The notes: generated by a model from the letters alone, not told the origin. 18,217 nt of DNA from JAFRXK01 sp045603305 (GCA_045603305.1 JAZULV010000117.1:1-18217); one strand, 5' to 3'; shown: positions 7,340 to 15,536, counted from the stretch's first letter. Numbers and translations are program-made.

Positions 7340-9240
7340 TGGCTGGAGGTAATTTACCATATACCTATGACAGGGTTCCGTTACCGAAGAATATAAAGGA
7401 TGTTCCGAGGTATTTGAAAGAACTGTTGGGAGGATTTTTTGTTCGTTTCGGTTATATTGTAAGGCTGGTGTGGAATACAGGTCACTGGATATTGTTTTTA
7501 TTAACTTTTATTGCACTCTTTAAGGGTGTTACTCCGGTGATTGGAGCACTTATTTCCCAGGGTATTCTTAATGAACTGCAGGAAGTAATTAAGGTTGGAA
7601 GTTTGCCGGAGAGTTCATTCTGGAAGTCACCGGTTTTGTACCTTTTAGTATTTTTATTTGTGTATCGTATAATTTTACAGGTTGTTAATAACTTTAGTAA
7701 CGCATTGAACCGTATTGCCGGAGAGAAGGTTGTAAAGCAGGTTAAAATGCAGATGATGGAGAAGTCCAAGACTCTTGATGTTGCTTCCTTTGATGATCCG
7801 GAATTTTATGAGAAGATGGAGAATGCGAATCGTGAAGCCGGCAACCGACCATTAAATATTTTGTCTACAAGCTTTGGCTTAGTTAGTACGATAATTGAGT
7901 TTGTAAGTTATCTTACTATTTTGTTCATGGCACCGGGACTGGCGTGGGCGACTATTGTTATTATATTAGTTTCTATTCCGTCAGCGATTATTAATTTTAT
8001 TTATCGTAAGAAGAACTTCCAGTATATGCGTAACCGTTCCAAGGAGCGCCGCCAGATGAACTATTTTTCAGAGCTTCTTGTGAATAAGGATATGATTAAG
8101 GAAGTGCGCATGTATGACCTTGGAGATACATTTATATCAAGATTTATGAGTGCCTTTGAGCAGTATTATAAGGGTCTGCGCAAGCTGATTTTCAGCGAGA
8201 ATATGTGGCATGTAGTGATTGGTGTAGTATCAGCGATTACAAATCTGGTATTTTACATATTGATTGCCATGAGAGTGTTTACCGGTGAGATTATGCTTGG
8301 TGATTATACCTTGTATACCGGAGCAATTGCATCAGTTGCTACCTGTATAACTGCATTAATTACATCTTCGGGTAATATTTATGAGGGAACACTTTTTATT
8401 GACAATCTGATTGCCTTTATGAATGAAGAGCAGAAGGTAGTACCGAATGTAGAGACTCCTAGAATGGTAAAAGAGAACATAGGACATACTATTGAGTTTG
8501 TGAATGTGAGCTTTAGTTATCCGGGAACTACAAGAAAGGTTATTGATAATGTAAGCCTGAAAATCAATTCGGGAGAAACCCTTGCTCTTGTAGGCTTGAA
8601 CGGAGCAGGTAAGACCACACTGGTTAAGCTCCTTACAAGACTGTATGACCCTTCTGAAGGAAAGATTCTTTTAGACGGCGTGGATATTAAGGAGTATGAT
8701 TTGCAGAGTCTTTACAGTGCCTTCGGCATTGTATTCCAGGACTACGGCAAGTATGCTGTAACTGTTGAGGAAAATATACGATTTGGTGAGATTCATAAAA
8801 ATGCAGATATTCAGGCTGTTATCGATGCAGCAACCCAGAGTGCTGCAAACGAATATATAGAGAATCTTCCAAATAAATATGACACACCTCTTATGCGTAT
8901 ATTTGAGACGAATGGAATTGAACTTTCAATCGGTCAGTGGCAGAAGTTAGCGGTTGCAAGAGCATTTTATGCTGATTCTGAGATACTCATATTAGACGAG
9001 CCGACAGCCTCTCTTGATGCTTTGGCAGAGCAGGAGATATTCAATCAGTTTGATAAGCTTCGCCGTGACAAGACTACAATCTTTGTTTCCCACAGATTGT
9101 CCAGTGCTACGATAGCAAACCAGATTATTGTGCTTGAAAACGGTAAGGCTATTGAGAGTGGAAGCCACACTGAGCTTATGGAGCTTAAAGGTAAGTACTA
9201 TGAACTGTTTTCAACACAGGCAAAGAAGTATGTGTCTTAA
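7339..9240 (+). CDS. Half-size ABC exporter (fused membrane and ATPase domains)
   Basis: A 633-residue transporter with an N-terminal six-helix membrane domain (about residues 35-350) and a C-terminal ATPase. Walker A is GLNGAGKTT (419-427, Lys425), the signature is LSIGQ (529-533), Walker B is ILILDEP with Asp553-Glu554, and the switch histidine lies in VSHRLSS. The second signature glycine position carries Ile instead of the commoner LSGGQ. It would work in the cytoplasmic membrane as a dimer. Only one half-transporter gene is present, so a homodimer or a partner elsewhere is needed. The gene overlaps the MarR gene by one base, so its expression probably follows that repressor. Drug, peptide or lipid export are all possible and the substrate cannot be told from sequence. 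Confidence 0.93.
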   Translation: MAGGNLPYTYDRVPLPKNIKDVPRYLKELLGGFFVRFGYIVRLVWNTGHWILFLLTFIALFKGVTPVIGALISQGILNELQEVIKVGSLPESSFWKSPVLYLLVFLFVYRIILQVVNNFSNALNRIAGEKVVKQVKMQMMEKSKTLDVASFDDPEFYEKMENANREAGNRPLNILSTSFGLVSTIIEFVSYLTILFMAPGLAWATIVIILVSIPSAIINFIYRKKNFQYMRNRSKERRQMNYFSELLVNKDMIKEVRMYDLGDTFISRFMSAFEQYYKGLRKLIFSENMWHVVIGVVSAITNLVFYILIAMRVFTGEIMLGDYTLYTGAIASVATCITALITSSGNIYEGTLFIDNLIAFMNEEQKVVPNVETPRMVKENIGHTIEFVNVSFSYPGTTRKVIDNVSLKINSGETLALVGLNGAGKTTLVKLLTRLYDPSEGKILLDGVDIKEYDLQSLYSAFGIVFQDYGKYAVTVEENIRFGEIHKNADIQAVIDAATQSAANEYIENLPNKYDTPLMRIFETNGIELSIGQWQKLAVARAFYADSEILILDEPTASLDALAEQEIFNQFDKLRRDKTTIFVSHRLSSATIANQIIVLENGKAIESGSHTELMELKGKYYELFSTQAKKYVS

Positions 9241-9262
9241 GAAAAAGTATATAGAATAAAAA

Positions 9263-9298
9263 TTAAGGCATTACACTTGTAACGGTGCAATGCCTTAA
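9263..9298. terminator. Shared hairpin between convergent genes
   Basis: TTAAGGCATT (9263-9272) pairs with AATGCCTTAA (9289-9298); after one mismatch, CAC (9274-9276) also pairs with GTG (9285-9287). On the minus strand the stem is followed by TTTTTATTC, making a good terminator for the CPBP gene. On the plus strand there is no T-run, so termination of the ABC transcript may be less efficient. Confidence 0.75.
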
Positions 9299-9331
9299 AC
9301 TACGTATTAAATATAATATGTAACTAAAGAT

Positions 9332-10324
9332 TTAGACTGTTACCTCTTCAACAACCGGTGCTTCCATAGCAATGTTTTTGTTTGTCTTCGGAATGACAAA
9401 AAGAAGTATTATCGCTATTACCTGCACTATTGTTACCGCAAGACCGCCTTCAAGACCGAAGGAGCCACCGTTGATAAGAGAACCACTGTCAGTTGCTGTA
9501 GCAGTAAATATTGAAGCGTTCATTGTAAGACCACTTACCTGCACACCAAAGAAATTACCCTGGAAGAAGTTCCATGCGGAGTGAGCTGCACATGCACCCC
9601 AGATGTTACCGGTGCGGAGAATATAAAGGGCAAAGAACACTCCTGCTAAAGTAAGGTTAACAATTGCGAGTAATGACATTCCCGGGTTGCCAAGGTGTAA
9701 AAGTGAAAAAGCAACAGAGCTTACGCCCACTGCAATCGCTGCTGCATGGCGGCTTTTTATTGAATTTGTTAAGGATACCATAAAATATCCACGCACAATA
9801 ACTTCTTCAGCCATTCCCTGTACGATAAAGCCGACAAAGAACAACATAAAGTATACAACAGATATTGACGTTGAAAGGTTAATTGATATTGTTCCTGTAG
9901 CAACCGCTATCATACAGGCTGCTGTAATCATTACTGCACCTACAACATATCCTATGAGGTATTCTTTTAACCAGCCATTGCGGATAAAGCCCATGGAATG
10001 AAGTGAACGTTTTTCAATATAGCGGCAGTATACAATAGCTATAATAGTTTCAAGTACTGTTATAAATAGCTGAGCTACCATAAGCCAGTCGGGTATAGAA
10101 TTAGAATATTCCATAACAGTCGCCATATCTCCGGATATGGATGCGTTAATAAACTCCGGCTGTGAAACCAGCCATATAACCATAGGCAAGGATATAAGGA
10201 GACTGGCAATCAATTGCACAGCAATCATAATACCGGCAAAAATCAGTATTTGCACAAAGAAGTTAGGCTTAAACTTTGCCTTCTTTGCTTCAATGAACAT
10301 AGTATTGTTGTTAGTGTCAAACAT
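9332..10324 (-). CDS. CPBP-family intramembrane metalloprotease-like protein
   Basis: A 330-residue integral membrane protein of the CPBP (CaaX protease and bacteriocin-processing, Abi) family. Several hydrophobic helices are visible, for example at about 22-53, 83-100, 122-142, 155-171, 217-238 and 302-316. The three family motifs are intact: EEVIVR with Glu173-Glu174 and Arg178, FSLLH with His210, and HSAWN with His248 and Asn252. These residues form the active site in related glutamate-type intramembrane proteases. Members include prenyl-protein proteases, bacteriocin immunity or processing proteins and scaffolds, so the substrate is open. AGGAGG (10331-10336 on this strand) lies six bases before the start. 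The gene converges on the ABC exporter and shares a terminator with it, but has its own promoter. Confidence 0.9.
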   Translation of the reverse strand: MFDTNNNTMFIEAKKAKFKPNFFVQILIFAGIMIAVQLIASLLISLPMVIWLVSQPEFINASISGDMATVMEYSNSIPDWLMVAQLFITVLETIIAIVYCRYIEKRSLHSMGFIRNGWLKEYLIGYVVGAVMITAACMIAVATGTISINLSTSISVVYFMLFFVGFIVQGMAEEVIVRGYFMVSLTNSIKSRHAAAIAVGVSSVAFSLLHLGNPGMSLLAIVNLTLAGVFFALYILRTGNIWGACAAHSAWNFFQGNFFGVQVSGLTMNASIFTATATDSGSLINGGSFGLEGGLAVTIVQVIAIILLFVIPKTNKNIAMEAPVVEEVTV

Positions 10325-10369
10325 AATAATCCTCCTAAAAATTCTAGTAATAATTTTGTGATGGTAAGT

Positions 10370-10378
10370 ATTATACCA
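10370..10378 (-). promoter_or_regulatory. Extended -10 promoter of the CPBP gene
   Basis: On the minus strand this reads TGGTATAAT, an extended -10 box (TGn plus a perfect TATAAT). No good -35 is seen at the usual distance, which fits extended -10 promoters. The expected start is about 40 bases before the start codon. Confidence 0.55.
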
Positions 10379-10451
10379 TATTAATACAAATAGTGCTATC
10401 TAATATTTGGTGCTTTACGAATTGTAATGATGCTTGTAGTGATACATTAAG

Positions 10452-10481
10452 TTGATGTAATAACTGATTAATACATATAAT
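10452..10481 (+). promoter_or_regulatory. Candidate promoter of the HPr-kinase-like operon
   Basis: TTGATG (10452-10457) and a perfect TATAAT (10476-10481) are separated by 18 bp. This would give a 5' leader of about 117 nt before the ATG at 10605. No riboswitch or terminator is evident in that leader. The 280-bp gap (10325-10604) otherwise holds only the divergent CPBP promoter, and I see no small precursor-like reading frame in it. Confidence 0.5.
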
Positions 10482-10604
10482 AGATAATTAATTCAGGTGA
10501 AGTAATTCAAAAAATACCTAAAATATAATTTTATTATTGGTTTTAACCCTGAAATATGTTAGGATATGACTAGTGTAAGAATTAGTATTGACAGGTGATA
10601 GTTT

Positions 10605-11315
10605 ATGCCAATGTATAGTATTGCAGGGCTGAAGGTTTTTATGGAGCCTCGCTTTGATAAGACCCAAAAGCAGAGTGAACAGTATAAGATAGATTATGCA
10701 GAAGCAGATGAAGCGGATATCCTAATTGATTATCCTGACAGGGCTATAGAAAGATGGGGAGAGATTGCTCCTGAGTTTAATGATGAGTCTAAGGAATATA
10801 TGAGCTTTGGCACTGCGTTTTATAAAGGGTTAATTAATTTTGACGGTATAATGCTTCACTCTTCGGCTGTAGTTTATGAAGGAAAGGCCTATCTTTTTTC
10901 TGCAAAGAGTGGTACAGGTAAATCAACCCATACTCAGTTGTGGCTTAAGCATTTCGGGGAGGATGCGGCTTATATCTTAAATGATGACAAGCCGGCGATA
11001 AGAAGAATTGACGGCAGGTATTATGCTTGCGGAACTCCATTTTCAGGCAAGACTGATTTAAGCAGGAATGCGTTGGTACCTCTTCAGGCTATATGTGTAG
11101 TAAGGAGAGGAACAGAGAACAAGATAAGTAGGCTTGATATGGACGAGGCATTGTATTCAATACTTAACCAGACCATAAGACCAGCAGTGGAGACTGCCAT
11201 GACCAGGGTACTTGACATAATAGACGGTATTGTACAAGAAGTTCCGGTGTATGAGCTTTACTGCAATATTTCCGAAGAAGCAGTTGAAGTTGCTTATGAA
11301 GGCATGAAGAATTAA
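10605..11315 (+). CDS. HPr-kinase-like P-loop protein
   Basis: A 236-residue protein related to the C-terminal catalytic domain of HPr kinase/phosphorylase, without the N-terminal domain of true HprK. The P-loop is SAKSGTGKST (99-108, Lys106). His85 in MLHSSAVV sits where HprK has its conserved HG-type strand. NDD (126-128) matches the acidic Walker B-like pair, and CGTPFSGKTDL (142-152) is a motif of this short subfamily. Related proteins in some lasso peptide clusters phosphorylate a serine of the precursor. Here the target is unknown; true HPr phosphorylation is less likely because of the missing domain and the context. AGGTGA (10593-10598) supports the ATG; Met3 is a possible alternative start. 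It is the first gene of a five-gene run, 86 bp ahead of the PqqD-like gene. Confidence 0.85.
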   Translation: MPMYSIAGLKVFMEPRFDKTQKQSEQYKIDYAEADEADILIDYPDRAIERWGEIAPEFNDESKEYMSFGTAFYKGLINFDGIMLHSSAVVYEGKAYLFSAKSGTGKSTHTQLWLKHFGEDAAYILNDDKPAIRRIDGRYYACGTPFSGKTDLSRNALVPLQAICVVRRGTENKISRLDMDEALYSILNQTIRPAVETAMTRVLDIIDGIVQEVPVYELYCNISEEAVEVAYEGMKN

Positions 11316-11390
11316 GAATAAAATTGTTGTTACAGGAAATAGTTAAGGTTTTCAATTCGCAGCCCCACCAATATATGCGAGTGAAAATAC

Positions 11391-11395
11391 GGAGG
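11391..11395 (+). promoter_or_regulatory. Ribosome-binding site of the PqqD-like gene (decides the start)
   Basis: GGAGG lies six bases before the ATG at 11402. The same frame is open upstream to a TTG near 11324, but that start has no ribosome-binding site and the extra residues do not match the family. Confidence 0.8.
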
Positions 11396-11401
11396 AAATA
11401 T

Positions 11402-11665
11402 ATGAAGATAAAAGAAGGTTTTGTGTTGCGTCAGGTTGGAGGGCGTAATATTGTAGTTGCAACAGGAAAGGCAAGTCAGAGCTTCAACGGTATGATACGA
11501 ATCAACGATGTAGGTGCACTTATCTGGAGCAGGCTTTCAGAAGGTGCAGATGAGGATGCATTAGTACAGGCTGTTGTAGAGAAGTATGAGATTGATGCCG
11601 ATACTGCAAAAAGAGATGTTAATAAGTTTATAAATAATCTCAGTGAAGCGGGATTTTTGGAATAA
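11402..11665 (+). CDS. PqqD-like peptide-binding protein (RRE fold)
   Basis: An 87-residue protein of the PqqD family. These small winged-helix proteins (RRE, the RiPP recognition element) bind leader peptides and present them to modifying enzymes. Family features seen are an N-terminal strand pair (FVLRQVGGRNIVVA), the core FNGMIRINDVGALIWSRL at about 28-45, a helix with EDALVQAVVEKYEIDA, and the end AKRDVNKFINNLSEAGFL. It is complete and stand-alone. It sits between the HPr-kinase-like gene and the S26-type peptidase gene, 12 bp ahead of the latter. The context suggests that it recruits a peptide or protein substrate to one of those enzymes. No candidate precursor is visible in the intergenic spaces, so the partner may be encoded elsewhere or may be a larger protein. 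Confidence 0.87.
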   Translation: MKIKEGFVLRQVGGRNIVVATGKASQSFNGMIRINDVGALIWSRLSEGADEDALVQAVVEKYEIDADTAKRDVNKFINNLSEAGFLE

Positions 11666-11677
11666 GGCGGAGTGACT

Positions 11678-12169
11678 TTGGATAACAGAAAGTTTCAAGA
11701 AAACAATAAGGTTAATGTATATAAATCCGGAATAGAGGAATTGCTTCCTGTTATGCAGGAGGTAATTGCGGAAGGTGGAAAGTTTACATTTTGTCCTTCC
11801 GGCAACAGCATGAAGCCTTTTATAAGACCGGGCAGGGATAGTGTAAATGTTGTGAAAGCAGACGCGATTAAGAAATATGACATTGTCCTCTACAGAAGAA
11901 AGAATGGCATGTTCGTACTTCATCGCATAGTTGAAGTAAATGATGACAGCTATGTTATGTGCGGTGATAACCAGTGGACCAGGGAATATGGTATAACTGC
12001 TGATATGATTATAGCAAAGGTTTCTGACATTATTAGAGATGGCAAGGTTATATCCTGTTCTTCAAAAAAGTATATGTTTTGGGCTCATGTATGGTGTGAT
12101 TTATTCCTGCTCAGAAAGATTTATTTGAAGATTAGAAGCGTTGCTAAGAAGATTTTGAAACGCCGGTAA
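11678..12169 (+). CDS. S24/S26 signal-peptidase-like serine protease
   Basis: A protein of about 163 residues with the S26 fold. PSGNSMKPFI carries the catalytic serine (Ser44), YDIVLYRR follows, FVLHRIV has His82 where bacterial signal peptidase I has lysine, and CGDNQW contains the conserved GDN (96-98). A Ser/His pair is typical of the SipW or ER-type branch. Unlike SipW there is no N-terminal membrane helix; only a short aromatic stretch near the C-terminus (MFWAHVWCDLFLL) could touch a membrane. I chose TTG at 11678 because AGGCGGA lies about six bases upstream; GTG at 11672 is the alternative but is too close to that site. Probable role: leader or propeptide cleavage of a substrate recruited by the PqqD-like protein (inference). 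Confidence 0.83.
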   Translation: MDNRKFQENNKVNVYKSGIEELLPVMQEVIAEGGKFTFCPSGNSMKPFIRPGRDSVNVVKADAIKKYDIVLYRRKNGMFVLHRIVEVNDDSYVMCGDNQWTREYGITADMIIAKVSDIIRDGKVISCSSKKYMFWAHVWCDLFLLRKIYLKIRSVAKKILKRR

Positions 12170-12232
12170 AGAGAAAACGAAGTTGCAGAGCAAAATTATT
12201 GTACTGTTTATTTATGTTGAAACGGAGAATAT

Positions 12233-13456
12233 ATGGAACAGCAACGATTGAATGGAAGATATCTTGTATATCTTATAGCAAGTGGACTTAACGGAAAGAA
12301 AGCAAATAAGCTATGGCAGGGTGTCAGCTTTGAAAGAGTATTTGAGATTGCTAAAAAGCAAAGGGTAGTAAGTCTTGCATTAGCCGGATTAGAGGAGTCA
12401 TTAATTGATGATGATGTGTTGAAACAAAAGGTTGAGCATGAGGATAATGTGGCTGTCTGGCTTCACAGCAGGCAGGAGATAGAGCGTGACCTTTTGTATG
12501 AAGCCTTTGAGGACAGCGGGATAAGGTTCATGCCATTAAAGGGGCTTGTAATTAAAGAGATTTATCCTGAAAGCTATGCCCGCACCATGTCAGATTTTGA
12601 TATTCTGGTAGACGAGGAAAATGTGCTTAGAGTGAAGGCGATGATGGAAGAGCTGGGCTACACTACAGTGGAATTTGGCTTAGAGCATCACGATATATAT
12701 AAGAAGGGCAAGGGTATTTGTGTAGAGATACACAGAGATTTGATGCCCGATGAAGGAGAACATCTTTATACCGGCTTTGATAATGCCTGGGATGAGAAGC
12801 TTACCTGTAAGGACGGGCAGTATAAAATGCTTTACAGGCAGAATATCGACGAGTTTTATATATTTATGATTGCCCATGCGGCAAAGCATTTCTTTTTATC
12901 CGGCTTTGGAATCAGACTGGTGCTGGATATTGGTGTCTACAGAAAGAAATATAAAGACGAGCTGGATGTTAATTATATCGATAAGCGTCTAAAAGCATTA
13001 AAAATAGGCAGGTTTGCAAGGATACTTGAACTGCTTGCAGATGTTTGGATGAATGAGACGACTGATTTTAAGGCAGAAGGAAGTCTTTTATACAAAGGCA
13101 TATCCGGAACCGATTTAAGGGATGTAGAGGATATGGAAAAGGCTTTGCTTTGTTCAACAGTGTATGGAGATTCATCACAGTTTAGAGCGGTGAATGCAGA
13201 CAGTAAAAAAGTTTCTTCAGAAAAAGGACTTATTATTAATTCTGCAATCAGAAGAATCTTCCCGCAGAAGCGGTTTATGATTATAGATTACCCTATACTT
13301 AAAAAGCATGGCTGGTTATTGCCGGCATGCTGGATTAATCGAATATTTAAGTGGGTGTTTTCTGATAAGAAAAAAGAGCTTGGGAAAGAGGTTTCAGCGA
13401 TAAAGTCCGTAGATTATGAGAATCTGGAGTTTAAGAGAAGGCTGAGAGAGTATTAA
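12233..13456 (+). CDS. Nucleotidyltransferase-fold protein (PF14907 type)
   Basis: A 407-residue protein of the uncharacterised NTP_transf_5 group in the polymerase-beta-like nucleotidyltransferase superfamily. FMPLKGLVIKEIYP (99-112) is the family hallmark, followed by ARTMSDFDILV with metal-binding Asp121 and Asp123. A third carboxylate, Glu165, sits in VEIHRDL. HAAKHFF and the helical region after it are also typical. All three acidic residues are present, so activity is plausible. Homologues occur next to HPr-kinase-like genes in some lasso peptide clusters, where they are thought to add groups to the phosphorylated peptide. Here that is only a guess by context. GGAG (12224-12227) precedes the ATG by five bases. 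The gene is 63 bp after the S26-type gene and 13 bp before the amylase gene. Confidence 0.87.
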   Translation: MEQQRLNGRYLVYLIASGLNGKKANKLWQGVSFERVFEIAKKQRVVSLALAGLEESLIDDDVLKQKVEHEDNVAVWLHSRQEIERDLLYEAFEDSGIRFMPLKGLVIKEIYPESYARTMSDFDILVDEENVLRVKAMMEELGYTTVEFGLEHHDIYKKGKGICVEIHRDLMPDEGEHLYTGFDNAWDEKLTCKDGQYKMLYRQNIDEFYIFMIAHAAKHFFLSGFGIRLVLDIGVYRKKYKDELDVNYIDKRLKALKIGRFARILELLADVWMNETTDFKAEGSLLYKGISGTDLRDVEDMEKALLCSTVYGDSSQFRAVNADSKKVSSEKGLIINSAIRRIFPQKRFMIIDYPILKKHGWLLPACWINRIFKWVFSDKKKELGKEVSAIKSVDYENLEFKRRLREY

Positions 13457-13469
13457 GGAGGAGAAAGTA

Positions 13470-15536
13470 ATGATGAAGAGAGTGTTATGTGTTCTGTTAG
13501 CACTAATTTGTGCACTTGGCATGTTATCCGGATGTAAGGATAACACTGTAGAAGATTCTACAGAGAATGTCACAGAGGCACAGACTGATGTAGTGGAAGA
13601 TGAGACTACTGCCGATATGGTGGTTGTAGATGAAGAGCAGATTTATGATTTTGGTCTTGCTGAAAACATTGAGGATGGAGTTATCCTTCATGCATTCTGC
13701 TGGTCATTTAAGACTATAAAGGAATCTATGGCTGATATTGCGGCAGCAGGCTATACAGCAATTCAGACTTCACCAATTAACGAATGTTACGACGGTGATC
13801 CGGGAAAGCAGCTTTATGGTGACGGAAAGTGGTATTACAACTATCAGGCTACTGACTACAAGATTGGTAACTACCAGCTTGGTACAAGAGATGACTTTAT
13901 CGCTATGTGTGATGAGGCTGACAAATATGGTGTAAAGATAATTGTAGACGTGGCACCTAACCACACTACTACAAGAACTGATTATGTATCACAGAATTTG
14001 ATTAATGCTGTAGGAGGTATGGAGAACCTTTACCACAAAAATGGTCAGAAGGGCATGACAAATTACAGCGAAAGATTAAGTGCTACTACATATGCCATGG
14101 GTGGTCTTCCGGATATTGATACAGAGAATCCGGATTTCCAGAAGTATTTGATTGATTATATGAACGACTGTATCATGTGTGGTGCTGATGGTTTCAGATT
14201 TGACGCTGCAAAGCATATTGCATTGTCGGATGACCCAAGCGAAGATGAGCAGGAGTGTAACTTCTGGGATAATGTTTTAGCCGGACTTATAAATAAAGAT
14301 AAGCTCTTTAATTATGGTGAAGTACTTCAGGGTGACAACGAGAGAATAGACGCATATATTGAGACTATCGGTGCTGCTACTGCAAGTAGTTTTGGCAGGC
14401 TTTTGAGAAGCTGTACCACATTAGGTAATATTACAGTTGATAATATGAGCGATTATCGTTGTAAAGGCCTTACTGACGTAGTATTGTGGGTAGAGTCTCA
14501 TGACAATTATATTAATGACAAGACAAGCCAGAGCATTACCGATAAGGAGATAGAGCTGGCGTGGTCTATAATTGCAGCCAAGAGTGAAGGTACACCATTA
14601 TTCTTTGACCGTCCATACGGAGCTACAGCAGATGATGTATGGGGACCTCTAAACAGAATAGGTGCTGCCGGCAATGTATTTTATAAGTCAGCAACAGTTT
14701 CTGCGGTTAATCATTTCAGAAATGCAATGATAGGCGAGAGTGAGAACCTTGTAAATCCGGAAGACTGCACAACAGTTCTTCTTATCGAAAGAGGCACAAA
14801 GGGACTTGTAATTGTAAATGTCAGAGATGCTTACGAACTTCAGATTAAGACTTCTCTTGCAGACGGAACATATGTGGACAGAGTAGATAATACAACAGAG
14901 TACACAGTTACAGACGGCGTATTAACATGTACAGTTCCGGCTGAATCTACAATAGTTCTTTACAATGAAGGATATGTTGATATTAAGGCTATGCCACAGG
15001 TTTCAGTAGAAGCTAATGAGTTTTATCATATGTCAACCGATACTGTTGATGTAACACTTCATGTATCAGGAGCTGCAGAAGGTGTATATACATTTGGTAA
15101 AGAAGAGATTCCTTATACCGACGGAACAGTTATTACTGTTGGTAATGACTTTGGACCGGGTGAGGGTGTTAAGCTTACAGTAAAGGCTGCAAATGAAGAC
15201 GGTTTTACAAGTGCAATGTCTTATGTATTTACAAAAGAGGCAATAAAAGAAGAGGTAGTCATAGTTGACGGAATGACAGTATACTTTAAGAAGCCTATAA
15301 ACTGGGCTGATAAGATTTATACTTACATTTATGATGATAGTGACGGTACTCTTAAGATTCTTAAAGACTGGCCAGGAAATGAGATGGAGCTTGGGGAAGA
15401 CGGAACCTACAGCTACACCTTTGAAAAGGTATGGAGCACCGGTTTGATAATGTTCAGTGACGGCAACAACCAGTATCCGTCATCTACACAGCCGGGTGTA
15501 CCGATTGTGGCAGATAAGGTATATTCAGCAAATTAA
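13470..15536 (+). CDS. GH13 alpha-amylase lipoprotein with CBM26-like module
   Basis: A 688-residue extracytoplasmic enzyme expected to hydrolyse alpha-1,4 links of starch or maltodextrin. The signal peptide ends in the lipobox LSGC with Cys22, so it should be anchored to the membrane surface. An acidic Thr/Glu/Asp-rich linker leads to the GH13 barrel (about 60-470). The nucleophile is Asp245 in FRFDAAKH, the acid/base is Glu284 in YGEVLQG, and Asp345 is in ESHDN; VDVAPNHT is the first conserved region. A beta-domain, an Ig-like stretch (about 508-590) and a C-terminal CBM26-like starch-binding module with KDWPGNEM and VWSTGLIMFSDG follow. GGAGG (13457-13461) starts right after the preceding stop codon, so it is probably co-transcribed with the nucleotidyltransferase. 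The exact GH13 subfamily is not certain. Confidence 0.93.
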   Translation: MMKRVLCVLLALICALGMLSGCKDNTVEDSTENVTEAQTDVVEDETTADMVVVDEEQIYDFGLAENIEDGVILHAFCWSFKTIKESMADIAAAGYTAIQTSPINECYDGDPGKQLYGDGKWYYNYQATDYKIGNYQLGTRDDFIAMCDEADKYGVKIIVDVAPNHTTTRTDYVSQNLINAVGGMENLYHKNGQKGMTNYSERLSATTYAMGGLPDIDTENPDFQKYLIDYMNDCIMCGADGFRFDAAKHIALSDDPSEDEQECNFWDNVLAGLINKDKLFNYGEVLQGDNERIDAYIETIGAATASSFGRLLRSCTTLGNITVDNMSDYRCKGLTDVVLWVESHDNYINDKTSQSITDKEIELAWSIIAAKSEGTPLFFDRPYGATADDVWGPLNRIGAAGNVFYKSATVSAVNHFRNAMIGESENLVNPEDCTTVLLIERGTKGLVIVNVRDAYELQIKTSLADGTYVDRVDNTTEYTVTDGVLTCTVPAESTIVLYNEGYVDIKAMPQVSVEANEFYHMSTDTVDVTLHVSGAAEGVYTFGKEEIPYTDGTVITVGNDFGPGEGVKLTVKAANEDGFTSAMSYVFTKEAIKEEVVIVDGMTVYFKKPINWADKIYTYIYDDSDGTLKILKDWPGNEMELGEDGTYSYTFEKVWSTGLIMFSDGNNQYPSSTQPGVPIVADKVYSAN

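Noticed and set aside
10588..10593. TTGACA just before the HPr-kinase-like gene as a -35 box
   Set aside because: A -10 box at the correct distance would fall inside the coding region; TTGATG/TATAAT at 10452-10481 fits better.
11316..11401. Small precursor peptide between the HPr-kinase-like and PqqD-like genes
   Set aside because: The only open stretch is a TTG-started in-frame extension of the PqqD-like gene without its own ribosome-binding site or stop, so it is not an independent peptide.
10605..13456. Complete lasso peptide cluster
   Set aside because: No asparagine-synthetase-like cyclase, no B2 transglutaminase-like protease and no precursor gene were found in or around the genes; only accessory-type modules are present.
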